Assembly (NCBI GenBank): GCA_040954595.2
Contig: CM082576.2
Span: 12,524,001-12,588,000, forward strand
Reading direction: 5' to 3'
From: Balanoglossus misakiensis
Lineage: Eukaryota; Hemichordata
Length of the DNA stretch: 64,000 bases
The notes under the pieces were generated by a model. The model had not been told where the DNA came from, did no database searches, and was given only the letters and a program-made list of their open reading frames with translations. The position numbers and the translations under genes are program-made. Shown here one piece after another: positions 1 to 30,389 of the stretch (positions are counted from its first letter, which is position 1; each line of letters begins with the position of its first letter).

Positions 1-1600
1 CCTGAAGCTGCCTCTTTTTACTTTTTATTTACACCAAGAATATTCTAATTTGTCTGGCGTGACGTCTTCATTCCAAGTTTTCAGAAGAAGAAAACATAAC
101 CCGTAACCATGTTATCCAGGGACAGCCATTATTTTCTCGTCGAACTCTGCAGCAACAGTGATTTGCGTCATGAAAAGTCCTTTTAAACACACGTTTTGAA
201 TTTGACTGAATGGTTTTCCCCAAACGGAGACATTTTCGCCCCAGCGTAAGTTTTTAAATAAAAAGAAGTCTTTTGGAAAATGCTTTGTGTCGTTCACATC
301 GACGAACGCATTTACAATTGTACATGAACGTTTCTTTCCATCTATTTTTCAGTAAATAGCCGTAAGCTGATATTTCCATCGACCTGAACTGACTGATTCT
401 GTGTACTTTGATGGAACGGGTGCGATTCCTCACACACACACATTCAATAGTTTGCCGTTGTGTGCACATCCCACCGTGACGTCACCGCATTTCCCCGCTT
501 CACCCAGTTGCTATAAGTCTATAGGCTACAAGAAACCGATGCAAATATGCATGCGTCCAGGCATTTCTACCTGAAGTAATATAGCTTACCCAGAAAAATA
601 AAGTATTCTAGTCGTGTAACTCTAGATGAGTCACACGCCGTAAAATATAGTAACTGCGCCCCATACTTACCGACAACTGTTTCAGGGTAGGGTATGACAA
701 ACTTTGATTAAGCCGTAACTGGGCTAAATGCCACGGATGATCCAAGGATATTTAGTCCGATAACACCATCTTGCAATACTGGATAGGGTAATACTACATT
801 GTACAATTATTGGGCGATGGGGAAAATGTGCATGCCAGCTGTCAATAAATAAGGTATTCGTGGACGTGCGTCCCATTGCGATGACAGACGTCAATGAATT
901 CTACTCCTTTGGATGATTGGCAGTCGGGAGGTCTGGAATAGCAAATGAAACCAAATTTGTAATGATGATTCATAATTATTCATAATCAGTCCACAAGTGA
1001 CAGTTTCAGAATGCCGGGGTGGCCCAGGAACGCGCAAGTAAGACGTTCGGATGTTAAATTTTCGAAAGTTCCCAGGTGCTTAAAAGATCTACGAGTTTAT
1101 AAGTTAACTGGCATTGAACACAACCTGACTGGTCTGATTTTGACGACAGTTATGCCACATTTTCCCCAAAATTTATATATTTGGACAATATTCATAAGGA
1201 TGGCGGTCTGATATATTTACCATAGAGATAATCCCAGAAAGATTACCTGATTGCCACACCGGTCACCTTGGTCCAGAATACGCCAAGATTGTTGGAAAGG
1301 GCACCGCGAGCGTTCACTCTGAAACTTCTTTCGTTTCTCAGGTTTACTGTCCTGAAGGTGTCAGTTGTGATTGACTGTATTGTCACATACCAATTAAATT
1401 CAAATGAAATTTGACGAGAGTGCAACACCCTATGCCATGTCATGGTTGCCCCTTTCCTTCATAACTATTGAAATTAGTCACCAGTTTATTACACTGTTAA
1501 ACCCTTTTTGCCTCAGTCTCCTACACTAATTAAAGTTTTATGTTCTTTTTGTTAAGTCAGGACACAGACAGAGTCAGTTCTGGCCTAGCAAATGAACAAA
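1..1600. other. Intergenic DNA, no gene recognised
   Basis: Only short open frames occur here (up to 72 codons) and none resembles a known protein or is flanked by convincing splice sites that extend it. The interval lies downstream of the PLEKHH 3' end. It contains a CRE-type palindrome at 477-484, so an unseen promoter or first exon is possible, but nothing in the sequence proves one. Confidence 0.5.
477..484. promoter_or_regulatory. CRE-type palindrome TGACGTCA
   Basis: A perfect cAMP-response-element palindrome in a locally GC-richer stretch (about 465-510). CREB/ATF factors bind this sequence in animals. Function here is only inferred, since no neighbouring transcript start is visible. 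Confidence 0.3.
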
Positions 1601-1633
1601 ACAACTAGAGAGAGATGTGTAGCATTATGTAGC

Positions 1634-1639
1634 TTTTAT
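1634..1639 (-). terminator. AATAAA polyadenylation signal, distal (PLEKHH)
   Basis: The plus strand reads TTTATT here, which is AATAAA on the minus strand. A second one lies at 1705-1710. They are the first canonical signals seen after the PLEKHH stop codon, so one of them probably ends that transcript. Confidence 0.4.
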
Positions 1640-2155
1640 TCAAACATGTACAAAGATGTGTAACATACTGCTTACAAAGTATGGAAAGAGAGAAACTTAG
1701 CACATTTATTAAAAGTAAATAATACATCAGTTTGGTTGTATATATTAAACATCAGGGTGGATTAAAAACTTATCGATTGTATAGGTGTACCCTTTTGATG
1801 AAAACTGATGTTTGACCCTTAAACCTAACATTCCCTGTCACAGGAGCCTGCCTACAACAGAAAAAGATGGGGGTTTGCTAAATTGAAATTCAGGGGTGAA
1901 AATGAAAGGTCGAGGGTTTCTGTCAAGCATTGCACTGTCTTGCTCCACCCCTGGGCAAAATACACAAAATGCCCGAGTTGTAATAAAATAAAACAAAAAT
2001 AGGTTTTTTCACTGATGAAAGGATACGCAAATAAAAATACTATATAAATTACAAATAAATATGTTTATAGACTAATTTATCTGGATTTTTTTTATAAATA
2101 TGAACATGTGGGGGAAAAATGCTTTCAAAATCTTCTAGAGTACTGCAGCTATTTA

Positions 2156-2201
2156 TGACCTTTGACCTGTGACCCTAACCAGAACATGACCTTATAGGTC
2201 A
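2156..2201 (-). promoter_or_regulatory. Cluster of five nuclear-receptor half-sites
   Basis: On the plus strand TGACCT, T, TGACCT (2156-2168) is a perfect direct repeat with 1-bp spacing (DR1). After one base a third half-site TGACCC follows (2170-2175). At 2187-2201 TGACCT and AGGTCA form an everted repeat with a 3-bp gap. DR1 elements bind RXR heterodimers, HNF4 and COUP-TF in animals. Position in a 3' UTR is odd for a regulatory site, so a repeat-derived origin is equally possible. Confidence 0.35.
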
Positions 2202-2678
2202 CCCACACAGAAAATGAGCACACTGGCAGCGAATACAGAGATCCTCATGACATGATTTCAACAGAAAGATTGTGACCCTGGTTGAGCTGACAGAAGTCAC
2301 CACCAAGTTGACTTGGTAAATAATTCCTTTTTTTCTTCTATGTAGACTGTATGAGACTGGAATACATGTTTCTGGAGCAAATTCTTTTTCAGTAAACAAC
2401 AGTAGAGATAACTCCAAAAACGCATTTTTCTAAGCAGATGGATGTTCAAGAAGAAAAAAAATACAAACACTGAAACACTAACTAACAAAATTCTGTGATG
2501 AAATTTAGCCGTATTCCCTTTTTGTGTGATTGTACGGTTGTCATGACTACAACCTGCAGAGTCCACTATGGTAAAATTTTCTCTGGAAAAAATCTGTCAT
2601 GGATCAGGGTTTCATAAAAAAACATACACAAAGATGGCACCAAGTTTGTAGAAATTTGTGCGATTGAGGGGAGGACGC

Positions 2679-21954
<19,276 letters not shown>

Positions 21955-23104
21955 ATTTTCCGTGAACAAGACTGCAGAGTATCGACCGTTCGCATGTACT
22001 GGCGATCCCGTTATAGTCAATGAAACCGTGCGGAGTATAGATCGAAGCCGGGTGTCAGACGTGCTAATAATAAAAGATCGCCGATCACCAGTCCGTCATC
22101 TACAGTGCCTGGCCGCTGACAACCACTTGTACACTCCGTAGATCCTGTACGTCGACTGTGTCAATGACAATGAATGCGCATACACTTACAGACAAGTCCG
22201 AATATACAAACACTGCTTTCGTCACTCAGGATATATCTCCGGCCCCCGCAGGACATAAGCACCTTCGAAGCTTCGAAAGAAAGTATCTTTGGAAAGGAAG
22301 TCTGAAAGTCAGGTACTCAGTGTTTAGGTCTGAAGGAAAGGGTGGGGCGACGTCTCATTTCGGTCAACGCCGATCACCATATAATAGCCCTGGCAGACAC
22401 ATGCAACCCACGGATCGCGGACAGTCAATCGTGTCTGGGAACTGTGATAGCTTCCGAACCTGTATTGTGTAGCGCCGCAAATGAATCATGAATCACGGTG
22501 AAAATTGAGTGGTACGCGCGCGCGCAGAAAGATTTTGACCTCTGACACATTATAAGTGCACCTTGACCCTGTAAAAGTGTAGCGGTCACGTACGTACATA
22601 AACTTTCTCAGAATATAAACTGAGATCAGTGTTTTCTCTCTATGACAATAAATTCATCAATAAAAGAACTATTGTAAACCCTACCTATTTCCGCTTTATT
22701 TCATAAACAAATTCTTGCTCTTTGGCGTTCCTCATTTGGACACGGATGATTTCCCGGAATTTTCAACCCACCCACGCAAACGTTCACCTGGTGTGTGGTA
22801 TGGAAGTAAAGTTTATTTGTTTAACGTTGACCTGTTGCTTAGTCGTTAACCCAATTTTTCACCGCTGAAAATAATCGCTTCATGGAACAGACAAACTATT
22901 TACACGTACTGCCCTAGCAAGTAGAAACAAGTTGAAAATTGGGTTTGATAACTTTCTTGCCTCTCTCATCATGCTCATGAGTGTATGACGGAGACATATT
23001 AAGATTTAGCTTTATACATGTATTCGAAAATGTGATAAAATTTCTACAACTATGTGATGGTAACTGTGTTAAAATGTAAAACTTAGGTTTTTTTAAATAA
23101 AAGC

Positions 23105-23245
23105 AAAGCCGAACTTCCTAGCACAATCGCCATCACCGGTGCAAAGTCTGGTATCCAGACCCCAGTGTAAGATTAGACTCACGCACAGGTGTGTGTCTAT
23201 CTAAAACACACTGCCTGGATACCAGGTGCAGCTCGAGTCGGCTTT
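23105..23245. repeat. Imperfect fold-back
   Basis: CTGGTATCCAG (23149-23159) is the exact reverse complement of CTGGATACCAG (23214-23224). AAAGCCGA near 23105 pairs with TCGGCTTT near 23238-23245. The intervening parts of the left arm carry a gap of about 20 bp relative to the right arm. Confidence 0.5.
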
Positions 23246-23254
23246 ACTTCCGTA

Positions 23255-23530
23255 TTATAGCCTATTATTTTTACAGTTATGTAGGCCTAATCTAGTTTGA
23301 TAAAATGTACCTCTTTCTTGTACTAGAATTCGCTCCTCCCTTTTTTTTCTACCGACCGCCCACTCAACCAGCCCACCAAGGCTACAATTATAGCTACCGT
23401 AATATAGCCTATTTATTTTTATGCTGCAAAGTTATGCATACCTAATCCAGTTTGCTAAGATGTACCCCTTTCTAGGATTCGCCCCTTCCTTCCTTCCTTT
23501 TCCCGTTTTTACCGACTACCCAATTTGTCG
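23255..23530. repeat. Diverged tandem duplication, unit about 140 bp
   Basis: Two adjacent copies share the order ATAGCCTATT, TTATTTTTA, CCTAATC-AGTTTG, AAGATGTACC or its variant, TTCGC-CCT, then a pyrimidine stretch and ACCGAC. The copies start near 23255 and 23397. The similarity is clear by eye but the copies have diverged considerably. Confidence 0.55.
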
Positions 23531-24421
23531 CAGGGTCTCTCCGATATAATGTCACCCTTGGGTGTTTCCTACATTTATAGATAGTGGCAGAAAAAACAGA
23601 CGCGCGACTCCCTTACGTCGCTAGAGGGCAACAGAATTAAAAGTTGCAACGATGTCTGGAGATTTTTCAGCTTCTCCCACGCTGTCAACATTTACTGTAG
23701 TGGAGGAATTATAGGCCCAAAGGTGATACATGTATTGGGGAAATAGGGGAAGAGCTACACTTACACCGCTGCTTGCATCGTTTGCAATGTTCAATATAAC
23801 TAACATTTCCTCTTGTCTGGATGGGCAAAACACATACACCTCTGGTTTCCCCAGAGGTGTATAAGATTTTAATGATGAAGATCTTCACACCAACCATAGA
23901 CGAGTTTTTGTGCATTTATCGTTTATATGATGCTATCCATTTTTATGTTATTAATCAGAATATAAAACCCAGTTTTTTAAAATATTCATATAAATAACTA
24001 AAATTCGTATAAATAACTTTTTTCGGTGTCTATAAAGTTTAGAGTTTTAGAGATATGACCAGGATTCAAAGATGTGAACAGGTGGGTATTAAAGACCGAA
24101 TGCAAAACTTACAAGATTTTTATTGGTTTTGTATATTTCGCTTACTGCAAAGTAAATCGCTCCAGAAATTGAGGTTATTTTTGTGTCTATCGGAATGTTT
24201 TTTTATGTATAAAGTGCATTTTCTTGCGTGTCTAGTATTCCGCTTGACATCACAGCCAGTCTATGTACGTCTTACTAAAAATGTGATCGTTGACAACTGA
24301 ATCTTCGTCCGGACCAAAAATTAAACTGTCAATTGCAACAATAACATTGCACTTTACCGTACTAACTCGCATACAGATACATGTACTTTGCTATTCGTAA
24401 GGTGTGCATAAGAAATCACTT

Positions 24422-24445
24422 CCACCAGTGGCGCCCTCTAGTGTT
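24422..24445 (-). promoter_or_regulatory. CTCF-like motif between PLEKHH and SOS
   Basis: Read on the minus strand the core is CACTAGAGGGCGCCA, which fits the bilaterian CTCF consensus (CCAnnAGrkGGCrs) at nearly every fixed position. It lies about 530 bp upstream of the SOS start, between two divergent genes, where an insulator would make sense. Binding is inference. Confidence 0.4.
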
Positions 24446-24962
24446 CTTAAATATTTGTCGTCATGCTGCTGGGCATGCGTAGTGTGATTTTCTTGCAGAT
24501 CCTGGCTGAATCACGAGTCCAATTTATTTTTTTGTTTGTTTTGTTTTCCTCTGCTTTGGGTAAATTTAGGCAATGAAGAGTTCCCACGAGGATTCTACGA
24601 AATTTTGCATCCAAGGGTAACCGGCAGCAATCATGTAAGCGTTTGCTACGTCGTAGATCGTCACCGGGGGCTCGATCAACACAGTCCATCAACAACCCAA
24701 ATGCAGATCGGATTTGTGTAGGCTAGGTATATTATACGGTGTTTGTTTTAAGTTATTCTCAAACGTTTCATCACATATTTCGAGATCTTCATGCAAACTT
24801 GTCCTGGCCGAAATCGCCGTGTTGGCTGCACAGTACGCAGGATCCAGTCTCGCACATAGTGCCGCCCCGTAGGAGAAATCAGGCATCGTAACCCAGGAAA
24901 AGACTAGGAAAAGGTTTTGCTGAGGACTTGCTGAGCAGGAACTTATAACTGGACTCACTTGC

Positions 24963-25007
24963 ATGAATTCACGATGCAGAGCTACGATTTTGAAAGCGAG
25001 GAGATAG
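24963..25007 (+). other. Overlapping upstream ORF at the SOS start
   Basis: An ATG at 24963 lies 11 bases before the SOS ATG in a different frame. It opens a 14-codon reading frame that ends at TAG 25005-25007, inside SOS exon 1. If the mRNA leader includes it, ribosomes must leak past it to make SOS. Confidence 0.45.
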
Positions 25008-28000
25008 CCTCCAAATGGAAGGGGGTTTTTGTACCAGCATTACGAAAGGTAAATATTATGTAAGAGTCCTGTACATCTGCTTAGCTGATGTCACATCGAT
25101 ATTTGGTGCAGTTTTCATAATGCCCAGATCATTACATATGACAGGCAATGCATACACTGACTGGTAGCCAACAACTTGCAACCAGGATCCACCCTGTTAT
25201 TTATTAAAGGAAGGAGAAATCGTGTTCCTTGTTGGTGAAGGGTGTATGCGCCAACACGGGATGTACGTCTCTCGTGAACACGATTTTTCCAAGAAAATGA
25301 AAAAATGATGTAATCCGGAGGACATTGTTGTGGCTGTGCAGAACTTTCCACTCATGATCTGACCGTGATTACTTATACATGCGTGGGGCTGTGTTATTGA
25401 TGCTGTGCATGTGTTGTTGGCACTGACAATTTGCAAGATTTGTGCCAGTGTCTGTCTGGTCGACTTTCTGATTACTTTGTCATTTTTAATGACAAATCTC
25501 AGTTTCCCTCAGTTTTAACAGTAAAATATAAAGGAAGGATCGCAGAACAGGTCAGCTTGCGATTTCATAAAGATGGCGAGCCAAGTTTATTTTCTGAAAT
25601 GTTTTTAATAATACCGAGGGATGCTTAGCAAAACTGGCATCGCTCAAGTTCAAGACTATGCAAAGTTCCAGGAATTGAGTTGGGGTTTCTGGGTGCATGA
25701 TGTGTTGCAGTATGGTGCGAATTTGGTGTATCTTCATTCCCACCATTACTGACTGACCTAAACATAAATATTATTTTTCAGTGAATTAATTGCACAGGGC
25801 TGAAATAGGTGTCACCACCACGACTATTAATTGAAATTGGCGTATTAACTATGGCAGAACATATTGCCACAGGTATCAGTGACAATGGCGAGGCTGCAGC
25901 GGGCGTTGTGTGCCGAAGTATTAATTGCATTATATCAGTCCCTGGAAAGGATCATTTTCAAATGTGTGAGGTGAACTGTCTGTAAAGTGTAATGTATTTG
26001 ACCCTCCCTCTAAAAAGGACTAATCAAGAAATGACTCGAGTTTGTTCATTGAGACGTCCTGTCAGTCACCGATAAAATGATTTCCAAAGAAAATGCATGT
26101 AATCAAGATTATATTTTTTTAGGCTTTGTGTCTGTAAAAATATGAACATGCATTGGTATTTTTTTAGATGGAGAGTCGAAAAATAAATGTTGGTTTGCAA
26201 CCACAGACTGGGGTCAAAGGACTCTGTCTGGGTATTAGTCAGTCATAATGATTCATATGCAGACATGATACATGACACTGCAGTCTGTGGTTGAAACTGA
26301 CGCAGTCATCAACCTCTCTCACAGCAGTCCTCTGATTGGCCGGCGTGAGGTCATCGCTTGACCTCATCCACAGGTGTGTTGTTCATTAGCATAACTTCCA
26401 AATAATTCTTATTGATGCAATGTCGTTGTGGGCTTCTTCAGACTTTGCGAACCTGTGTGCCAGGGGCTTTGGGTTGGCCATATATCTATTATTAGTTTGC
26501 AGTGCCATGCTGTGATTTCTGTGTTAAATTTCAAAACTCCTTGTGCAGTTATAAATGAAATGTTTGTGTTTCCATGTCCTAATCCTGCTTTGTTAGGTCA
26601 CCAAGACATAGTATATATAAGAATTCAGTTTGTGTTAAGTGACTGACCTGTTTCAATACAAACATTATCATTATGAAAGAGTGAGAAAGCATGCAAGCAC
26701 AATATAATGATTCTTTGCATTTTATTGTAGTTCTGATCTATTGTGCAACGAGAACAGGTGTTGTGTGCATGTATATATTGATGTACAGTGTAGGCACCTG
26801 AAGTTCATAGAATGGAGTGAATTTCTTCAAAGTTGCTTTCAATTGAAGTTATACTTTCATATACTTTATGCTCAACTTACACAATGTGCTATACTTCATT
26901 GTATTGGACGAGTTAAACTAAGGAACTGTCTGAGTTTGTTGTGTGTTGAAGGAAATAGAAATACTTGCATACATTTCAGGTCAAGTGTTTGTTTCTAATT
27001 TGCCGACACTGGGCTACTAATGGTTTTGTGCAGTGTTGGTGCATTGCCAATATTGTTCATGCATCTTGTGCTGTTGTTGGTGGTGGTATAACTTCTATTG
27101 TTAAACTGTATTTGTGATGAGGCAGTGAGTGAGGTGCTCAATTTGCTAGCCTGGATTGCCTGTGGGTTAGCCCAGAGCTGACACAGTTGGAAGCTTAACT
27201 TTGAGCTCTACTGTAGATTCATGGAAGGTTGTTAAATTTTCAGCCCTTTGAAACATAACTTTGGAAACTGTAGACAAATGAGGATGCTGTCAGAAATGAC
27301 ACAGAGCCTCATCTGGAGCCAGTTTTGAGAGAGAAAGGGCATCTTACTCTTTGATGGGGGTGAATGCTCTCTCTGTGTTACAGCTTGTGGCTAATATGTA
27401 ATACCCAGTGGCTACAACTTGTCCAACTGCACATCGTACGATCGGTTATCACCACCTCACACTTTCGAACTTTTGATAACAGACTTTGCCCATAGACAAT
27501 TGTCTGTGCTTTGATGTATGAATTCAGTTATTTGAACTAATATAGTGTGTGGGGAGCGACAGACAAGAAAGTTGGCTTGAGATGTTGCCTCATTTGCATA
27601 AGAGCTTACAAGACAATGGCCAGCTTCCAGACAGACAGTCGTACATAAAGACCATGTCAAGGACTTGGGTTTAAGAGAGAGAAAGTGCATTGGGACCCGG
27701 GCACCAGAACATGAATTGGAGACAGTTGTTTCGATACAAACTACTTTACTTACATTTTCTAAACTTTGAGATCTCTTTGTGACACTGACAGGTATTCATC
27801 CAGTGTGTACATGTAGGCACGAAAGTTTGGCCGCTTTAGCCAGTGTTAAAAAATCACATCCCGAGCAGCTGTGCACTGCTGGGGTTGCGTGGTTTTATGA
27901 GGGATTTTAGTGCAGAGCAATAAGATAAACTTTAAATGGTAATAATGTGTTTGATGTGGATATGTGTGGGTTTAATATTGTCATATATGAATTTTGGCAC

Positions 28001-30389
28001 TGACACTGTGAAATCTGTTCCAGGTGAGTATTAATACTCTGTGTAAAACAATATTTCAAGAATTGAGCCCAGGATGGTCAATGTTTAAGATGGAAACTTG
28101 TCGCATCACAAATTGACACAAAGATGATCGTGTGTTTCCCCGCAAGGTGCAAAGACAAGTTCACCCGTCACTGATAGCCAAGGAGGACGCCCTGGAATAC
28201 ATCGAGGAGCTGATCCTGAAGCTGCTGACCATGCTGTGTGCCAACCAGCCGCACAACGTCCACGAGGTGGAAGACCGCGTGCAGAAGACGTTCCCCCACC
28301 CCATCGAGAAGTGGGCCATCAGCGACGCACAGAATGCCATTGAGAAGGGCAAAAAGAAGGCCCCCTTGGTCATACCGGTGGATAAGATTCATCCCATGTT
28401 GAGGGTAAGTGGGGGAAACTTCATACGATAGCGGTGACCTCAGGGGACATAAGGTGAACAATAGTATTGTTGCATCATACATGTAGTCTATATTTTCTGT
28501 AGGATGTGCTTTGAAAAATGATACAAAAGTTGTATGATAATACTAAGGGTATGTTGATAATGATATTAATTAAAACATGCATATGATTAATGAAACTAAT
28601 TACACATGAGCTCTTACAATTTATTTTTGAACTTTACATTTGCAGGAAGTATTAGGTTACAAAATAGATTACCAAGTTACATTGTACATAGTAGCTGTCA
28701 TAGAGTATATAACTGCCGACATTCTGAAGGTAAGTCTGTCATTATGTCAGGAATTTGCAGAGTGTGAAGTTCGAAAGAGAGTCATCGGAAGTTTGCATGT
28801 ATTAATTCTTTGAAAAGAGGTGTGCTGGGGAAGGGCATAATAAAAAGATGTGGTTGATATTTTGTAGTATCTATAATGCATGATTGAGAGTGTATCAGAA
28901 CATGCACGCGCATGCACACACACACACACACACATATACATGCAGGCAGGCAGACATGCATGCATGCATGCATGCATACAGACATTCACATACATACAGA
29001 CACATACATACATATATACATACATACATACATACATACATACATACATACATACATACATACATACATACATACATACATACAGACAGACAGACATACA
29101 TACAGACAGACAGACATACACACATACATACATACAGATGTACACATAAACACCTACACTTAGATGCATACCGAGATGGACCCTCATATCCATCCAGCTG
29201 TTATCCTATTGTGGTATAGACAACATACCAAACAAGTGTTTCATATGCTTGGCTACTACTTAAGTGTAACACAGTCACCGCAGGACTATGTGGTTTGTGC
29301 GCTCGCTGACGAGCAGAGGACAGTGTGTGATTAATGTGACACAGACACAGCTGTTCAAGTTTTCAACGATGAGCTCCCGGATACTTATTTGATCCAGTAA
29401 CTAATATATAATGTTGATACTTGCGTGGTCTGTAATCTTGCATTCAAATTGCACTGCGTGCGGCGGTGTCTACCCCAGCAGAATTTATCCTCAAAAGAAT
29501 TATTTAAAAAGAAGCTTACAAAGTATTTGCTTTTTTTTCTCTTTGTAGTTGGCAGGGAATTATGTCCGAAATATACGGCATGTGGAAATGTCGTGTCAGG
29601 ACATCAAGGTTGCAATGTGTGCAGACAAGGTATTTGTTTACATCCTTATGTCATTTGTTTGTTTTATATATTTGTCATGTTTGGTGTTGTTGTTTTTGCA
29701 CATTTTTTATCAAAATATTGAAAAGAGAGTTTCTGTGAAAGTGTTGCAATGACTAAAGTGTGACTCATCCTGACCGTTGTTTTCCGTGAAAAAATGTCAC
29801 GGTCTCGAGGGACCAATTAAGAGAATTCATGCCAGCAGACACCATGAAGATGGTGGGCTCAGTCTGTGGGAACCGTCATCACTAAACCCTGAGTCATTGC
29901 ACACAACATGTGACCTATGCTGTTGAGGAAAAAAGTCTTCATCCAAAACGTGCCTTGATATTGTACATTGTGGCACTGTTTTCTAAGTAGAATATCTTAC
30001 AACTAGAGGGTTAATCTTAAGAAAACAGGTGACACAGAGGACATTTGTGCATTTATGAGATATTTGTGAAAAAAATGAGAATTTTGAAGTTGCACCTTGA
30101 TCTGTTAGAAATTGCACTTTCAGAAATGTTAATAGTGACCCCTGCTTTGATCTGATTGGCTGTTGTATGTGACTCTCGCCAGGTGCTGACAGACATGTTC
30201 CACCAGGATGACGAGATCTCCGTCATCTCATTGGTGGAAGAGGAGCCCGTGAGGACGGGGACGCTGACGTACGACGAAATTGTGAAGGACATGATCATGG
30301 AGGAGAAGCAGTACATTCGTGATCTCAACATGATCATCAAAGTTTTCAGGGAACCGTTTGTGCTAGAGAAAAAGCTCTTTACTGAAGAG
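24974..30389 (+). CDS. SOS1: SOS exons 1-5: histone-fold region and start of DH
   Basis: Exons: 24974-25048, 28147-28404, 28646-28729, 29549-29629, 30183-30389. They encode residues 1-235. The histone-like region is the part of SOS that contacts lipid and restrains the exchange domains. [27 protein letters not shown] and [11 protein letters not shown] are near-identical to human. Exon 5 begins the DH domain ([18 protein letters not shown]). Confidence 0.96.

Larger units (their letters stand above)
1620..2678 (-). other. Probable 3' UTR of the PLEKHH gene
   Basis: The interval follows the PLEKHH stop codon at 2679-2681 on the minus strand. It has no long open frame. The first AATAAA signals met downstream of the stop are at 1705-1710 and 1634-1639, giving a 3' UTR of roughly 1 kb. 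It contains a cluster of five nuclear-receptor half-sites at 2156-2201. Confidence 0.55.
22021..24973. other. Divergent intergenic region between PLEKHH and SOS
   Basis: About 3 kb separates the two start codons, which face away from each other. The PLEKHH side (22020-22530) is richer in CpG and holds a GCGCGCGCGC run near 22517, as expected near a promoter. The rest contains a fold-back (23105-23245), a diverged tandem duplication (23255-23530) and a CTCF-like motif (24422-24445). No further gene was recognised. Open frames of up to 104 codons here lack similarity. Confidence 0.55.

Noticed and set aside
112-469. Minus-strand frames at the left end as an exon of another gene
   Set aside because: Two short frames in different registers, with no recognised domain and no clear splice pair.
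28912-29150. Possible CRISPR-like array of short repeats
   Set aside because: Repeats are 2-4 bp with no spacers, and the genome is animal.
28747-29219. Long overlapping frames on both strands (Tyr/Val/Cys or His/Thr repeats)
   Set aside because: They are translations of the CATA/CA microsatellite in SOS intron 3, not genes.
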